Assembly: GCF_000400735.1 (NCBI RefSeq)
Contig: NZ_KE007365.1
Location: 1 to 55,352, forward strand
Origin: Acinetobacter tandoii DSM 14970 = CIP 107469
GTDB taxonomy: Bacteria; Pseudomonadota; Gammaproteobacteria; Pseudomonadales; Moraxellaceae
Direction: 5' to 3'
Length of the DNA: 55,352 bases
Part shown: one piece after another, positions 8,537 through 17,471 of the stretch
How the letters are laid out: each line of letters opens with the position of its first letter
Position numbering within the stretch: the stretch's first letter is position 1
The notes under the pieces: generated by a model
What the model saw: only the letters and a program-made list of their open reading frames with translations
Database searches by the model: none
What the model was told of the DNA's origin: nothing
Program-made: the position numbers and the translations under genes

Positions 8537-8935
8537 ATGACTTCACAAAGTTTGTCCAATATGAAACAAATTAGTCAATTACAACCGATCGCGAAAGACT
8601 TATTTTTTAAAATTACTGTTCTTAAATCCATGATGTACTGCGGTGTGTTGTGGGGTTTATATAATGAAGGCTGGGCAATCATGTCCGACCAAGATGATTT
8701 TATTTTTCCATTCTGGATGAATAGCGCTCAAGCATATAAATACGCAGAGGTACATTGGCCGAGCTATACACCTCGCAAGATTACCCCTACCGATTTTCAA
8801 AAATCGTTGCTTCCAACTTTAACTCGACTCAAAGTCATTCCTGCGCTATGTAATTCTTCTAGTCAAAAATTTAAACTCACCACTCAGCAAATGCGACATT
8901 TTTTCTTTGCTGATGTGCAATTACAGCCCGCTTAA
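8537..8935 (+). CDS. DUF2750 family protein
   Basis: 132 residues. The pattern YNEGWAIMSDQDD...FPFWMNSAQAYKYAEVHWPSYTPRKITPTDF is that of DUF2750, a small cytoplasmic family with no assigned function in which a WG...EGWA core is followed by PFW and YA. The Shine-Dalgarno signal is poor at both possible starts (8537 and an ATG at 8561), so the N-terminus is uncertain. There are no signal peptide or membrane segments. It appears monocistronic. Confidence 0.7.
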   Translation: MTSQSLSNMKQISQLQPIAKDLFFKITVLKSMMYCGVLWGLYNEGWAIMSDQDDFIFPFWMNSAQAYKYAEVHWPSYTPRKITPTDFQKSLLPTLTRLKVIPALCNSSSQKFKLTTQQMRHFFFADVQLQPA

Positions 8936-9074
8936 AGCAAATTAAATTAGGTGTTTACACTTAACACCTAATTTTTTTAATTTTATGCAATTTATGACTG
9001 CTTAGGTATTTGCATTTTGCATATTTCAAGTTAAGTTAAAAGTCAAACAATAAACAACATCAGAGATGAATAAT

Positions 9075-9506
9075 ATGACTAAAGTTGTACAAGTCCTTCA
9101 AGATAAATCCGAACAGTCAGTTTTTACAATTCGTCCAGATTCAACCGTATTTGAAGCCATTACACTTATGGCAGACAAAGGTATTGGTGCTTTAGTGGTA
9201 ACACAGGACGAAAAAGTCGTTGGTATTATTTCCGAACGTGATTACACGCGTAAAGTTGCATTAATGGAACGCACTTCATTTACAACCAATGTCAGTGAAA
9301 TTATGACGGCCACTGTATTGACCGTAACAACCAGCACCAGTATAGAAGACTGCCTGGAGTTAATGACTGTTCGCCACCTACGCCACTTGCCTGTGGTCGA
9401 GAATGAACGACTGATTGGCTTAATTTCAATTGGTGACTTGGTAAAAGCAGCGATGGCAGATCAGAAAAACTTGATTGAGCAATTGCAGCAATATATCTCT
9501 GGTTAA
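9075..9506 (+). CDS. CBS-domain protein
   Basis: 143 residues from the second of two close in-frame ATGs (9066 and 9075). I chose 9075 because AGAGATGA sits at the right distance. The protein is two CBS repeats and little else: about residues 8-60 (VFEAITLMADKGIGALVVTQDEKVVGIISERDYTRKV) and 75-130 (IEDCLELMTVRHLRHLPVVENERLIGLISIGDLVKA). Such pairs (Bateman modules) bind adenosine nucleotides or related ligands and sense energy state. The protein it regulates is not evident from the neighbours. Confidence 0.88.
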   Translation: MTKVVQVLQDKSEQSVFTIRPDSTVFEAITLMADKGIGALVVTQDEKVVGIISERDYTRKVALMERTSFTTNVSEIMTATVLTVTTSTSIEDCLELMTVRHLRHLPVVENERLIGLISIGDLVKAAMADQKNLIEQLQQYISG

Positions 9507-9525
9507 TCAAATATCAGCCCATATA

Positions 9526-9556
9526 GAAAAAAGGTCAGCGCTTGCTGACCTTTTTA
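9526..9556. terminator. Bidirectional terminator between CBS gene and trpB
   Basis: The stem AAGGTCAGC/GCTGACCTT with a GCTT-type loop has an A-run on the left and a T-run on the right. It serves both convergent genes. Confidence 0.9.
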
Positions 9557-9566
9557 AGTGTACGTT

Positions 9567-10775
9567 TTAATTGAGACCAAGTTTGTCTGCAACATAATCA
9601 GAATCTTTATCACCACGACCTGATAAATTCACCACAATTTTCACATCTTTAGGTAATTTAGGTGCTTCTCGTAATGCCCATGCGACTGCATGTGAGCTTT
9701 CTAGTGCAGGTACAATCCCTTCAACACGCGACAAAGTCATAAACGCATCTAAACACTCTTGATCGGTTGCTGTTGTATATTCAACACGCCCTAAATCTTT
9801 AAGAAAGCTGTGTTGTGGTCCTACACCAGGATAGTCCAAACCAGAAGCAATTGAATGTACAGGTAAAGGCTCACCTTGTTCATCTTCCAGCACATAACAT
9901 GCCATACCATGAATTTGACTTGGTTTACCTAAAGTTAAAGTTGCAGAATGCATTGCTGTATCTAATCCATGACCAGCAGGCTCAACACCCACTAATTTCA
10001 CCTCAGGATCATTTAAGAATGCAGTAAATGCACCAATTGCATTGGAGCCACCACCTACACAAGCCACAACATAATCAGGACTTTGCCCAAATCGGTCTTG
10101 GGCTTGCACTTTAATTTCTTTACCAATAATACTTTGAAAATCACGCACCATTTTCGGAAATGGATGCGGACCAACAACCGAACCAATCGCATAAATATAA
10201 TTTTTTGGATCGTTTAGATATTCTTCAAAAGCACTGTCTACTGCATCTTTAAGGGTCGCGGTCCCACGTGTGACCGAAACTAGTTTCGCCCCGAGAATCT
10301 TCATTTTCACAACATTTGGATGTTCTTTCTCAATATCCACCTGTCCCATATGAATTTCACAAGGAATTCCAACTAAAGCACAGGCTGTCGCCAAAGCCAC
10401 GCCATGTTGCCCCGCGCCTGTTTCCGCGATGACTTTAGTCTTTCCCATGTACTTAGCAAGTAATGCTTCACCAAGACAATGGTTAATTTTATGAGCACCC
10501 GTATGGTTCAAATCTTCACGCTTTAAATAAATTTGCGCGCCACCCAATTGCTCAGACAAACGTTTCGCGTGAAATAAAGGGCTAGGACGACCTACATAGT
10601 TTGCAAATAAGTCCGCCAGCTCATTTTGAAATTCTGACGTATGACGAATTTCTTCATATGCCAAGTTAATTTCATCCATTGCTTCTTTAAGATGCGGAGG
10701 AATAAACTGACCACCATAAGGCCCAAAGAAACCTTCGGCATTTGGTAAATCTACCCCATTAATTTGATGATTCAT
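9567..10775 (-). CDS. trpB: Tryptophan synthase beta chain, stand-alone copy
   Basis: 402 residues with a strong AAGGGGGGAT ribosome site. The enzyme joins indole and serine to make tryptophan using pyridoxal phosphate. The PLP lysine is Lys96 in HTGAHKIN, the catalytic Glu118 lies in AETGAGQHG, the phosphate loop is GGGSNAIG and the C-terminal motif is [21 protein letters not shown] is the usual TrpB1 signature. No trpA or trpF is adjacent: the gene is last in a minus-strand series after a VWA protein and ends at a terminator. Acinetobacter normally has trpB next to trpF and trpA elsewhere, so this could be a second, diverged beta subunit. Beta-chain family membership is certain; the biological role is less so. 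Confidence 0.88.
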   Translation of the reverse strand: MNHQINGVDLPNAEGFFGPYGGQFIPPHLKEAMDEINLAYEEIRHTSEFQNELADLFANYVGRPSPLFHAKRLSEQLGGAQIYLKREDLNHTGAHKINHCLGEALLAKYMGKTKVIAETGAGQHGVALATACALVGIPCEIHMGQVDIEKEHPNVVKMKILGAKLVSVTRGTATLKDAVDSAFEEYLNDPKNYIYAIGSVVGPHPFPKMVRDFQSIIGKEIKVQAQDRFGQSPDYVVACVGGGSNAIGAFTAFLNDPEVKLVGVEPAGHGLDTAMHSATLTLGKPSQIHGMACYVLEDEQGEPLPVHSIASGLDYPGVGPQHSFLKDLGRVEYTTATDQECLDAFMTLSRVEGIVPALESSHAVAWALREAPKLPKDVKIVVNLSGRGDKDSDYVADKLGLN

Positions 10776-10842
10776 CGCTTATCCCCCCCTTTATCACATT
10801 TATTTATCAAATATTTAATACTTACTTAGAAACATAAAATAT

Positions 10843-12030
10843 TTAACGTGCTAAGTATTTGGTTAAATCCTCTACCCCTTTTAAGGTCATCGGATACATA
10901 TGCTGCTCAAAAATCTGTTTGATTGCACCAATGGTCTGCGTGTAATGCCAATAATTTTCCTCTTCAGGATTTAGCCAAGCCGTTTTATCAAAATGCTGAC
11001 GTAACCGATGTAGCCACACCTGCCCCGACTCATCATTCATATATTCGACCGAGCCTCCAACCGAATTAAGCTCATAAGGTGCCATACTTGCATCACCAAC
11101 GACAATTACACGATAGTCTCGCCCATAAGTATTGAATAAATCCCATGTGTTCATGCGTGTATTTGAGCGACGTACATTATCTTTCCAGACATAGTCATAC
11201 AAACAATTATGGAAATAGAAATACTCGAGTGTTTTAAATTCTGTTTTGGCTGCACTAAATAATTTCTCACATTGCGCAATATGAGAATCCATTGAGCCAC
11301 CCACATCAAACAACATCAAGACTTTAACGCGGTTACGACGTTCAGGCACCAATTGAACATCTAAAATACCCTGCTTTGCCGTTTCTTTGATAGTGCCATC
11401 AATGTCCAACTCCTCGGCTGCACCTTGGCGAGCAAACTTACGCAAACGGCGTAATGCCAATTGCATTTGACGTGTCCCCAAAATCTGCTCATCATCCAAA
11501 TTACGGTATTTGCGCTGTTCCCAAACCTTTACCGCAGACCGCTTCCGACTTGGACCACCAATACGCACACCTTCAGGATGGTCTCCATAAGCACCAAAAG
11601 GAGATGTTCCTCCCGTACCAATCATTCGATTGCCACCTTGATGCTTTTTATGTTGTTCGCGTAATCGCTCTTCCAACATTTTCATCAATTCTTCGAGAGA
11701 ACCTGCTTTTTTAAGTTCTTCACGCTGCTCTGGCGTAAGGTGTTTTTCTAATAATTCTAAATCGAACCAATCTTTGGGTAACTGCTGAACTTGATTGAGT
11801 AACTCATCCAAGTCAAATGTTGAAATACCGTCGAAATAGTCCTTCATACCCCGATCAAATTTATCGAAGAAACGCTCATCCTTCACCATAATGGTTTTTG
11901 CAAGCTGATAAAACTCTTCTTGATCGGCAAATACTAAGCCTGATGCAACCGCCTCATTCAGATCAATGAGCTCTCGTGTAGACACAGGCACACCATATTT
12001 ACGTAAAGTATAAAACAAGCGCACAAACAT
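10843..12030 (-). CDS. VWA-domain protein (CoxE-like)
   Basis: 395 residues with a GGAGAAA ribosome site. The N-terminal half resembles CoxE/VWA-containing proteins (FVRLFYTLRKYGVPVSTRELIDL). Residues about 95-165 are charged and Gly-rich (GGNRMIGTGGTSPFGAYG). The VWA fold begins near 235 with the metal-site motif DVGGSMD (242-248, D-x-G-x-S type). It starts 13 bp after a MoxR-type ATPase. Such MoxR/VWA pairs act as chaperones that insert cofactors or remodel protein complexes. No target enzyme is encoded nearby, so the client is unknown. Confidence 0.85.
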   Translation of the reverse strand: MFVRLFYTLRKYGVPVSTRELIDLNEAVASGLVFADQEEFYQLAKTIMVKDERFFDKFDRGMKDYFDGISTFDLDELLNQVQQLPKDWFDLELLEKHLTPEQREELKKAGSLEELMKMLEERLREQHKKHQGGNRMIGTGGTSPFGAYGDHPEGVRIGGPSRKRSAVKVWEQRKYRNLDDEQILGTRQMQLALRRLRKFARQGAAEELDIDGTIKETAKQGILDVQLVPERRNRVKVLMLFDVGGSMDSHIAQCEKLFSAAKTEFKTLEYFYFHNCLYDYVWKDNVRRSNTRMNTWDLFNTYGRDYRVIVVGDASMAPYELNSVGGSVEYMNDESGQVWLHRLRQHFDKTAWLNPEEENYWHYTQTIGAIKQIFEQHMYPMTLKGVEDLTKYLAR

Positions 12031-12043
12031 GCGTGTTTCTCCA

Positions 12044-12895
12044 TTAGCGACGCGACATAAAGGCTAAACGCTCAAGTAACTGCACATCTTGCTCGTTTTT
12101 AATTAATGCACCATAAAGTGGTGGAATGGCTTTAGTTTTATCATGGTTACGCAGTACATCTTCAGGCATGTCATCTGCCATTAACAGGCTTAACCAATCA
12201 ATCAATTCAGAGGTTGAAGGCGGTTTTTTTAGCCCAGGAACCTGACGTAATTTAAAGAAAACTTGAAGTGCTTCATTTACTAATGCTGTTGAAACCTGCG
12301 GGAAATGCACATCAATAATTTCACGCATGGTTGCTTCATCTGGAAACTCAATATAATGGAAGAAACAACGACGCAAGAAAGCGTCAGGCAATTCTTTTTC
12401 ATTATTTGAGGTGATGATGACAATTGGGCGTTGAGTCGCGGTAATGGTTTCGCCTGTTTCATACACAAAGAAAGACATTTTATCGAGTTCATGCAACAAA
12501 TCATTAGGAAACTCGATATCCGCCTTGTCAATCTCATCAATCAACAACACGCAGCGTTCTTTACTCGTAAATGCTTCCCACAACTTACCAGGTTTAATAT
12601 AGTTCTTAATGTCGTAGACACGGTCATCACCCAACTGGCTATCACGCAAACGCGAAACCGCATCATATTCATACAAACCTTGCTGTGCTTTGGTTGTCGA
12701 CTTGATGTGCCATGTAATGAGTTTTAAACCTAAGCTATCTGCAACTTGCTCTGCCAATAAAGTCTTGCCTGTTCCTGGCTCTCCTTTAACCAATAATGGC
12801 TTTTGCAATGCACGCGCAGCTTTCACTGCTAGCTTTAAACTATCAGTCGCGATGTACTGACTTGTACCCGTAAATTGTTGAGTATCAACAGACAT
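12044..12895 (-). CDS. MoxR-family AAA+ ATPase
   Basis: 283 residues. Walker A GEPGTGKT is at 38-45, Walker B LLIDEID at 117-123, and a sensor-1 IITSNNEKELPDAFLRRC segment follows with the arginine-finger region. The N-terminus lacks extra domains. It is translated 13 bp upstream of the VWA protein and 20 bp downstream of a small membrane protein, all on the minus strand. The pair should act together as an ATP-driven chaperone, as known for MoxR/CoxD-type AAA+ proteins. The protein it works on cannot be read from the sequence. Confidence 0.9.
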   Translation of the reverse strand: MSVDTQQFTGTSQYIATDSLKLAVKAARALQKPLLVKGEPGTGKTLLAEQVADSLGLKLITWHIKSTTKAQQGLYEYDAVSRLRDSQLGDDRVYDIKNYIKPGKLWEAFTSKERCVLLIDEIDKADIEFPNDLLHELDKMSFFVYETGETITATQRPIVIITSNNEKELPDAFLRRCFFHYIEFPDEATMREIIDVHFPQVSTALVNEALQVFFKLRQVPGLKKPPSTSELIDWLSLLMADDMPEDVLRNHDKTKAIPPLYGALIKNEQDVQLLERLAFMSRR

Positions 12896-12915
12896 AAGAT
12901 AACCTTATTTTTTAT

Positions 12916-13299
12916 TTAAAGTGGTGAACTTTTCTTGTTAACTACAGAAATTCCGCGTTTATCACTGTACTTAGACCAGCAATATCCAACGATCAAACCC
13001 AAACCCAGAACACATAAAATTGCAGATAAATTAAACCAGATGAGCGGGTTTTCTTTAGTCAATATGCCAAACATCAAACCAAAAAATGCAGGCGCAATCG
13101 AAGCATTTGTCCCTTCAGAAACCGTTGGCGTTAGCATCAAGGCAAAAATAACCATCCAGCTAATACCGCCAAACGGTTTTGGCAAGCGTTTCGCTATTGC
13201 ATACCAGCACCATAAAATAATGATGCTACCTAACAAATACACACTCACTGCAATCGTATCTTCAGGAATTGTGTCTAAAATTGAAAGTAAATTATCCAT
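12916..13299 (-). CDS. Small multi-pass membrane protein, unknown function
   Basis: 127 residues with an AGGAG site before the ATG. Four hydrophobic segments are visible (about 16-36, 45-62, 67-80 and 88-110), ending in a basic tail (KYSDKRGISVVNKK). The first segment IAVSVYLLGSIIILWCWYAIA suggests the N-terminus is outside or short. It sits 20 bp before the MoxR ATPase, so it is probably cotranscribed and could place the ATPase/VWA pair at the membrane. That role is inferred from position only. No named family is recognised. Confidence 0.6.
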   Translation of the reverse strand: MDNLLSILDTIPEDTIAVSVYLLGSIIILWCWYAIAKRLPKPFGGISWMVIFALMLTPTVSEGTNASIAPAFFGLMFGILTKENPLIWFNLSAILCVLGLGLIVGYCWSKYSDKRGISVVNKKSSPL

Positions 13300-13319
13300 A
13301 GTACAACTCCTGAATGAAA

Positions 13320-13622
13320 TTAAGCGCCACGCAAGCCTTCTGGGGCTACAGCATTCGGATTAATTAACCCTTCTGGTGGCATTTGAATGAAGAAACCGTT
13401 GGTTTGTATCGAATCCATTACATGCAATACATTTACACGTGCCAATTTGCGTGTCTCAGATAACTCAATATGCATCACGAATGTAGCACGACCAAAAGCA
13501 ACTCGCAGCGCTTCAGGAACAACGTCTAATGGATTAGATGCTTCTGCATCATTTTCAGAAGGACGAGCAACATAAAGATACATCTCGTCTTTTTTGCTCG
13601 ATTTATAGATTGAACAATGCAT
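13320..13622 (-). CDS. ycgL: YcgL-domain protein
   Basis: 100 residues from the ATG that gives [18 protein letters not shown], matching the start of E. coli YcgL (MFCVIYRSSKRDQTYLYV). An upstream in-frame ATG (13664) has no ribosome site. The [15 protein letters not shown] stretch corresponds to the family's conserved C-terminal block. YcgL is a small cytoplasmic fold of unknown role. It lies just downstream of rnd, a neighbourhood also seen in other gammaproteobacteria. An insert ([12 protein letters not shown]) makes it slightly longer than the E. coli protein in the middle. Confidence 0.85.
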   Translation of the reverse strand: MHCSIYKSSKKDEMYLYVARPSENDAEASNPLDVVPEALRVAFGRATFVMHIELSETRKLARVNVLHVMDSIQTNGFFIQMPPEGLINPNAVAPEGLRGA

Positions 13623-13754
13623 GTTTAGAACATTACTTAACTTAGAAAATACAGCGCCAAGCATACAACAAAAAATAATCTGATTCAGTAGTGATTATTA
13701 ACGCAGCAGTCGTCAATTTGTCTAAGTGTCAATTCTTTAAACAAATCTGAGTGA

Positions 13755-14888
13755 CTATTGGGCGACTTGCATTTGTGTCGATAAATATTGCTGATCGTCG
13801 TGTAATACTTGAATGAGCGGCCTAGTCAAAAGCTCATAACGCCATCCAAGTAAATAGTTTGGTAAATCCTGCTCATCATGACCCGAGACGACATGCTGAT
13901 ACACAGCATTGAGCCACTTTTTGCGCAATAAGACTTCCTTCGGAACTGCTGTTTCATTGACCACTTTTTGAATGACAGCATCGACCTTATTGCCAATTTC
14001 TTTAGATGAATGGCGGATTGGGCGTGCCATACGCAATGGCCATTCTTCTTGAGCAGGTAAAAATTTCAATAAGTCTAAAATGGTTTTCCCATGTTCACGT
14101 AGAATGTTTTGACGAATATCTTTGACATTACACAATTGAAAATGATTTTTCTCGACCAAATCAATCATGGTCGAATTTTTAAGAATAAAGCTACGCGGCT
14201 GATTGAGTGCCTTAACCATTTGCTCACGCCAAACAGCCAATTGCTGTAATTGCATCAGCTCACGGCGTGAATGACGATAATTTCCAATATCTTGATAAAG
14301 CAAAGCCAATGGCGTTTCTTGACCAATTTCATAGGTTAGATTTCGACAATCTTCCTGAGCAAAATCTAATAAATACTTTTCTTGTAATTCTGATCTGACT
14401 TTTTGTGCCAAAGCCATGATGTACAGTACATCATTCGCAGCATAATTGAGTTGTTCTGGAGACAATGGACGCGCCAACCAATCTGAACGGGTCTGATCTT
14501 TATCAATATCCACATTCAACATTTGTTTCAACGCATTTTGATAACTGACTTGCAAGCCATGACCTAAAAATGACATCCCAATTTGGGTATCAAAAACATT
14601 ACTGAGTGACTTGTCTTTTGCGTAATGATAAATTAAATCAATATCTTCGCCGCAAGCATGAAACACATTCAATTGCGCAGTAAAGATTTTTTTCCAGAAT
14701 AATGTGAGATCTAAAGTCGTCCCATCTAATAAATAGACTTGATTAGCAACGTTAATTTGGAACACACCAAGCTTTGGCCACAAGGTATCCACTTTAATAA
14801 ACTCTGTATCAAGCCCATAAATGGAATTTTGATCCATGATGGACAAAAAGTTATTGAAATCTGTTTGGTGCTGAATAAACTGAAACAT
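13755..14888 (-). CDS. rnd: Ribonuclease D
   Basis: 377 residues. RNase D is a 3'-5' exonuclease that trims tRNA precursors. The DEDDy exonuclease domain shows D27/E29 in GLDTEF, the HACGEDIDLIYHY block (D82/D84) and YAANDVLYIMAL (exo III with the Tyr). An HRDC domain follows (about 205-285, LAVWREQMVKALNQPRSFILKNSTMIDL), and a second helical domain fills the C-terminus. Length and order match the family. The Shine-Dalgarno signal before the ATG is poor. A 240-bp AT-rich gap upstream probably holds its promoter. Confidence 0.93.
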   Translation of the reverse strand: MFQFIQHQTDFNNFLSIMDQNSIYGLDTEFIKVDTLWPKLGVFQINVANQVYLLDGTTLDLTLFWKKIFTAQLNVFHACGEDIDLIYHYAKDKSLSNVFDTQIGMSFLGHGLQVSYQNALKQMLNVDIDKDQTRSDWLARPLSPEQLNYAANDVLYIMALAQKVRSELQEKYLLDFAQEDCRNLTYEIGQETPLALLYQDIGNYRHSRRELMQLQQLAVWREQMVKALNQPRSFILKNSTMIDLVEKNHFQLCNVKDIRQNILREHGKTILDLLKFLPAQEEWPLRMARPIRHSSKEIGNKVDAVIQKVVNETAVPKEVLLRKKWLNAVYQHVVSGHDEQDLPNYLLGWRYELLTRPLIQVLHDDQQYLSTQMQVAQ

Positions 14889-15128
14889 ACTGCCGAGTCT
14901 AGGAATAGATTCTCTAAAAAGATATCTTACCTCATATATAACAATTATCTATAAAAATTTTAAATTTCTGTTAAATAATTATTTTAAATTTTAGTACATA
15001 AGCTCTATTTATCTGTTTATTGATACTTTTTTTATATTATTAATTTCCTAAAAATATACCGATCGTTAAAATATCTTTCAAAATTTAAAGGACTATTCCT
15101 CTAAAATGAACATGAAACAAGTATTTAC

Positions 15129-15725
15129 TTATTTCATGCGCATACGGTTGTGTACAGCCTGACTCAAAGTATGACTATCCACATATTCCAGCTCACCACC
15201 TTGTGGTACGCCTTGTGCAATTCTTGTCATATGGACAGGTAAATGCTTACAAGCTTCAACCAAATAATGTGCAGTTGCTTGACCTTCAACGGTTGCGTTG
15301 GTTGCAAGAATCACTTCTGTAATCTTGCCATCAGTTAAGCGCTGTACTAAATGAGGAATGCCTATTTCGTCTGGTCCAATACCATCGAGTGGTGACAAAT
15401 GCCCACCTAAAACATGATATTTGCCTCGGAAACTTCCGCTTTGCTCAATGGCCATCACATCCGCAGGAGACTCTACCACACACAATAGCTGGTCATCACG
15501 CTCGTTAGAAAGGCAGATATCACAGACTTCTTCTTCTGTAAGTGAATGGCACACACAACATTCATGAATATGATTGGTTGCTTCGGTCAAAGCATAAGCT
15601 AAACCTACTGCACCTTCCCGATTTTTCATAATCAGATGCAATGCCATACGTTGTGCAGACTTTGGCCCCACACTCGGTAAAATTCTTAAAGCTTGAACTA
15701 ATTGTTCAAATCGATCACTAAACAC
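15129..15725 (-). CDS. recR: Recombination protein RecR
   Basis: 198 residues, starting with GTG after AGGAATAATC. RecR is the zinc-bearing clamp that with RecO and RecF loads RecA at gaps. It has a helix-hairpin-helix (LPSVGPKSAQRMALHL), four zinc cysteines (C56, C59, C68, C71 in the CCVCHSLTEEEVCDIC segment) and a TOPRIM domain (about 80-170, VVESPADVMAIE...ATNATVEGQATAHYL). It follows ybaB by 56 bp. A hairpin with a T-run lies in that gap, so readthrough may be partial. Confidence 0.96.
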   Translation of the reverse strand: MFSDRFEQLVQALRILPSVGPKSAQRMALHLIMKNREGAVGLAYALTEATNHIHECCVCHSLTEEEVCDICLSNERDDQLLCVVESPADVMAIEQSGSFRGKYHVLGGHLSPLDGIGPDEIGIPHLVQRLTDGKITEVILATNATVEGQATAHYLVEACKHLPVHMTRIAQGVPQGGELEYVDSHTLSQAVHNRMRMK

Positions 15726-15736
15726 GATTATTCCTA

Positions 15737-15766
15737 TATAAAAATACCTCCCTAAAAAGGGAGGTA
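15737..15766 (-). terminator. Hairpin between ybaB and recR (attenuator-like)
   Basis: The stem TACCTCCCT/AGGGAGGTA (15745-15753 and 15758-15766) has an AAAA loop and is followed on the minus strand by TATTTTTATA. It looks like an intrinsic terminator placed just upstream of the recR ribosome site. It could lower recR expression relative to ybaB. The CCTCCCT/AGGGAGG arms recur in the repeat at 53.4 kb. Confidence 0.55.
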
Positions 15767-15781
15767 AGAAACCACTTAGGA

Positions 15782-16111
15782 TTAGAACATCCCTGCAAGA
15801 CCTGGTGGTAGACCCATGCCTGAACTTGCACCTTTTAGACGCTCTTCAGAGATTGCTTCTGCCTGACGTGCCGCATCATTCATTGCAGCAGCAATCAAGT
15901 CTTCAATCATATCTGGATCGTCTTGTAACAATTCAGGGTTAATCTCAATACGTTTCACCACATTACGGCAAGTCATTGTCACTTTAACCAAGCCACCACC
16001 TGCTTCCGCATGAACTTCGGTTTGTGCAAGCTCTTCTTTGGCTTTTTTAAGATTGCCTTCCATTTCTTTTTGCATGCGTTGAGCTTGCTGCATCAACATA
16101 TTAATGTTCAT
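15782..16111 (-). CDS. ybaB: YbaB/EbfC nucleoid-associated protein
   Basis: 109 residues with a CGGAGA ribosome site. It is a small DNA-binding dimer of the YbaB/EbfC family with the typical [17 protein letters not shown] start and the [21 protein letters not shown] helix. The C-terminus [12 protein letters not shown] is usual. The gene is followed by recR, as in most proteobacteria. The expected upstream dnaX is missing: metZ takes that place, 38 bp upstream. Confidence 0.94.
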   Translation of the reverse strand: MNINMLMQQAQRMQKEMEGNLKKAKEELAQTEVHAEAGGGLVKVTMTCRNVVKRIEINPELLQDDPDMIEDLIAAAMNDAARQAEAISEERLKGASSGMGLPPGLAGMF

Positions 16112-16149
16112 AAAAGTCTCCGAACAATATTTAAAAACTAACGCTCAAT

Positions 16150-17337
16150 TTAAATCAGATTTAAACCACGGTTTAAATCGCGAATAATATCATCAATGTC
16201 TTCTAAACCGACTGAAACACGGATTAAACTTTCACGAATACCCGCAGCTTCTTTTGCTTCAGGCGAAAGCTTACCATGAGTCGTGGTTGCGGGATGGGTA
16301 ATTGTTGACTTCACATCACCCAAGTTACCTGTTATTGAAATAAATTGGGTATTGTCGATGACTTTCCAAGCCTCTTCACGTCCACCTTTTACTTCAAAAG
16401 ATACAATACCACCAAAGCCAGTTTGTTGTTTTGCTGCAAGCTCATGCCCTACATGTTCAGGCAAACCTGCATAATAAACTTTTTCAACTTTATCGTGCTG
16501 TTTAAGATATTCAGCTAACTTTTGCGCACCTTCAGAGTGTGCCTTCATGCGCAAACTTAAAGTTTCCAAACCTTTGAGGAATACCCACGCATTGAAAGGA
16601 CTCATTGATGGGCCTGTTGTACGCACATAACCAAAAACTTCCTCAAGAAGTTTATGACTCCCCACGACAGCACCACCCAAGGCACGACCTTGCCCATCTA
16701 AATACTTTGTTGCTGAATAAACAATTAAGTCGGCACCAAACTGAATTGGGCGCTGTAATACAGGCGTACAGAAGCTATTATCAATCGCAAGCAATGCATT
16801 ATTTGCATGTGCAATATCTGCCAAGGCCTGAATATCTGCCACTTCGGCCAAAGGATTTGATGGAGACTCTACAAATAAAAGTTTAGTGGTCGGTTTAACC
16901 GCATTTTTCCAAGCTGACAAATCCGTTAAATCTACAAAATCGACTGCAACACTAAATTTAGCCACATACTTTTCAAATAATGAAACTGTAGAACCAAAAA
17001 CAGCGCGGGAACAAATCACGTGATCCCCTGCTTTTAAAAACGACATTGCCACTGCCATAATTGCAGCCATACCCGAACTGGTTGCAACTGCACGCTCAGC
17101 ACCTTCCAAAGCAGCTAAACGTTTTTCAAACATCGATACAGTTGGATTGGTAAAGCGCGAGTAAATATTTCCTGGTTCTTGTCCAGAAAATTTGGCCGCA
17201 GCTTCAGCCGCATTTTCATAAACAAATGATGAGGTTAAAAAAATTGGCTCGCCGTGCTCACCCTCAAAACTACGCGTATGACCAGTACGAATCGCTAATG
17301 TATCGAGTTGATATTCAATGTCGTCTTGTTGGCTCAT
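16150..17337 (-). CDS. metZ: O-succinylhomoserine sulfhydrylase MetZ
   Basis: 395 residues. It is a Cys/Met-metabolism PLP enzyme that makes homocysteine directly from O-succinylhomoserine and sulfide. The PLP lysine lies in YSATKYLDGQGR, the N-terminus LAIRTGHTRSFEGEHGEPIFLTSSFVYENA is the MetZ pattern, and the length is typical. The related enzymes MetB and MetY cannot be fully excluded from sequence reading, but the GAVVGSHKLLEEVFGYVRTTGPSMSPFNAWVFLKGLETL stretch favours MetZ. It heads the metZ-ybaB-recR series on the minus strand. Confidence 0.88.
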   Translation of the reverse strand: MSQQDDIEYQLDTLAIRTGHTRSFEGEHGEPIFLTSSFVYENAAEAAAKFSGQEPGNIYSRFTNPTVSMFEKRLAALEGAERAVATSSGMAAIMAVAMSFLKAGDHVICSRAVFGSTVSLFEKYVAKFSVAVDFVDLTDLSAWKNAVKPTTKLLFVESPSNPLAEVADIQALADIAHANNALLAIDNSFCTPVLQRPIQFGADLIVYSATKYLDGQGRALGGAVVGSHKLLEEVFGYVRTTGPSMSPFNAWVFLKGLETLSLRMKAHSEGAQKLAEYLKQHDKVEKVYYAGLPEHVGHELAAKQQTGFGGIVSFEVKGGREEAWKVIDNTQFISITGNLGDVKSTITHPATTTHGKLSPEAKEAAGIRESLIRVSVGLEDIDDIIRDLNRGLNLI

Positions 17338-17471
17338 TTCTACGATTCAGTTCTCAGAACTGCCTTTGTGAATAATTGCCAACATTTTGAGCGTCTACGG
17401 CATTTCAGGTCAAGGTAAAATATAAAATTATCGTTTAGACTTCGAGCAAATCTTCAGGTAGGTCAATTAAA

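Noticed and set aside
12935..13363. 142-residue plus-strand frame over the small membrane protein and the ycgL end
   Set aside because: It runs antisense to two genes with good ribosome sites, and its composition is unlike a real protein.
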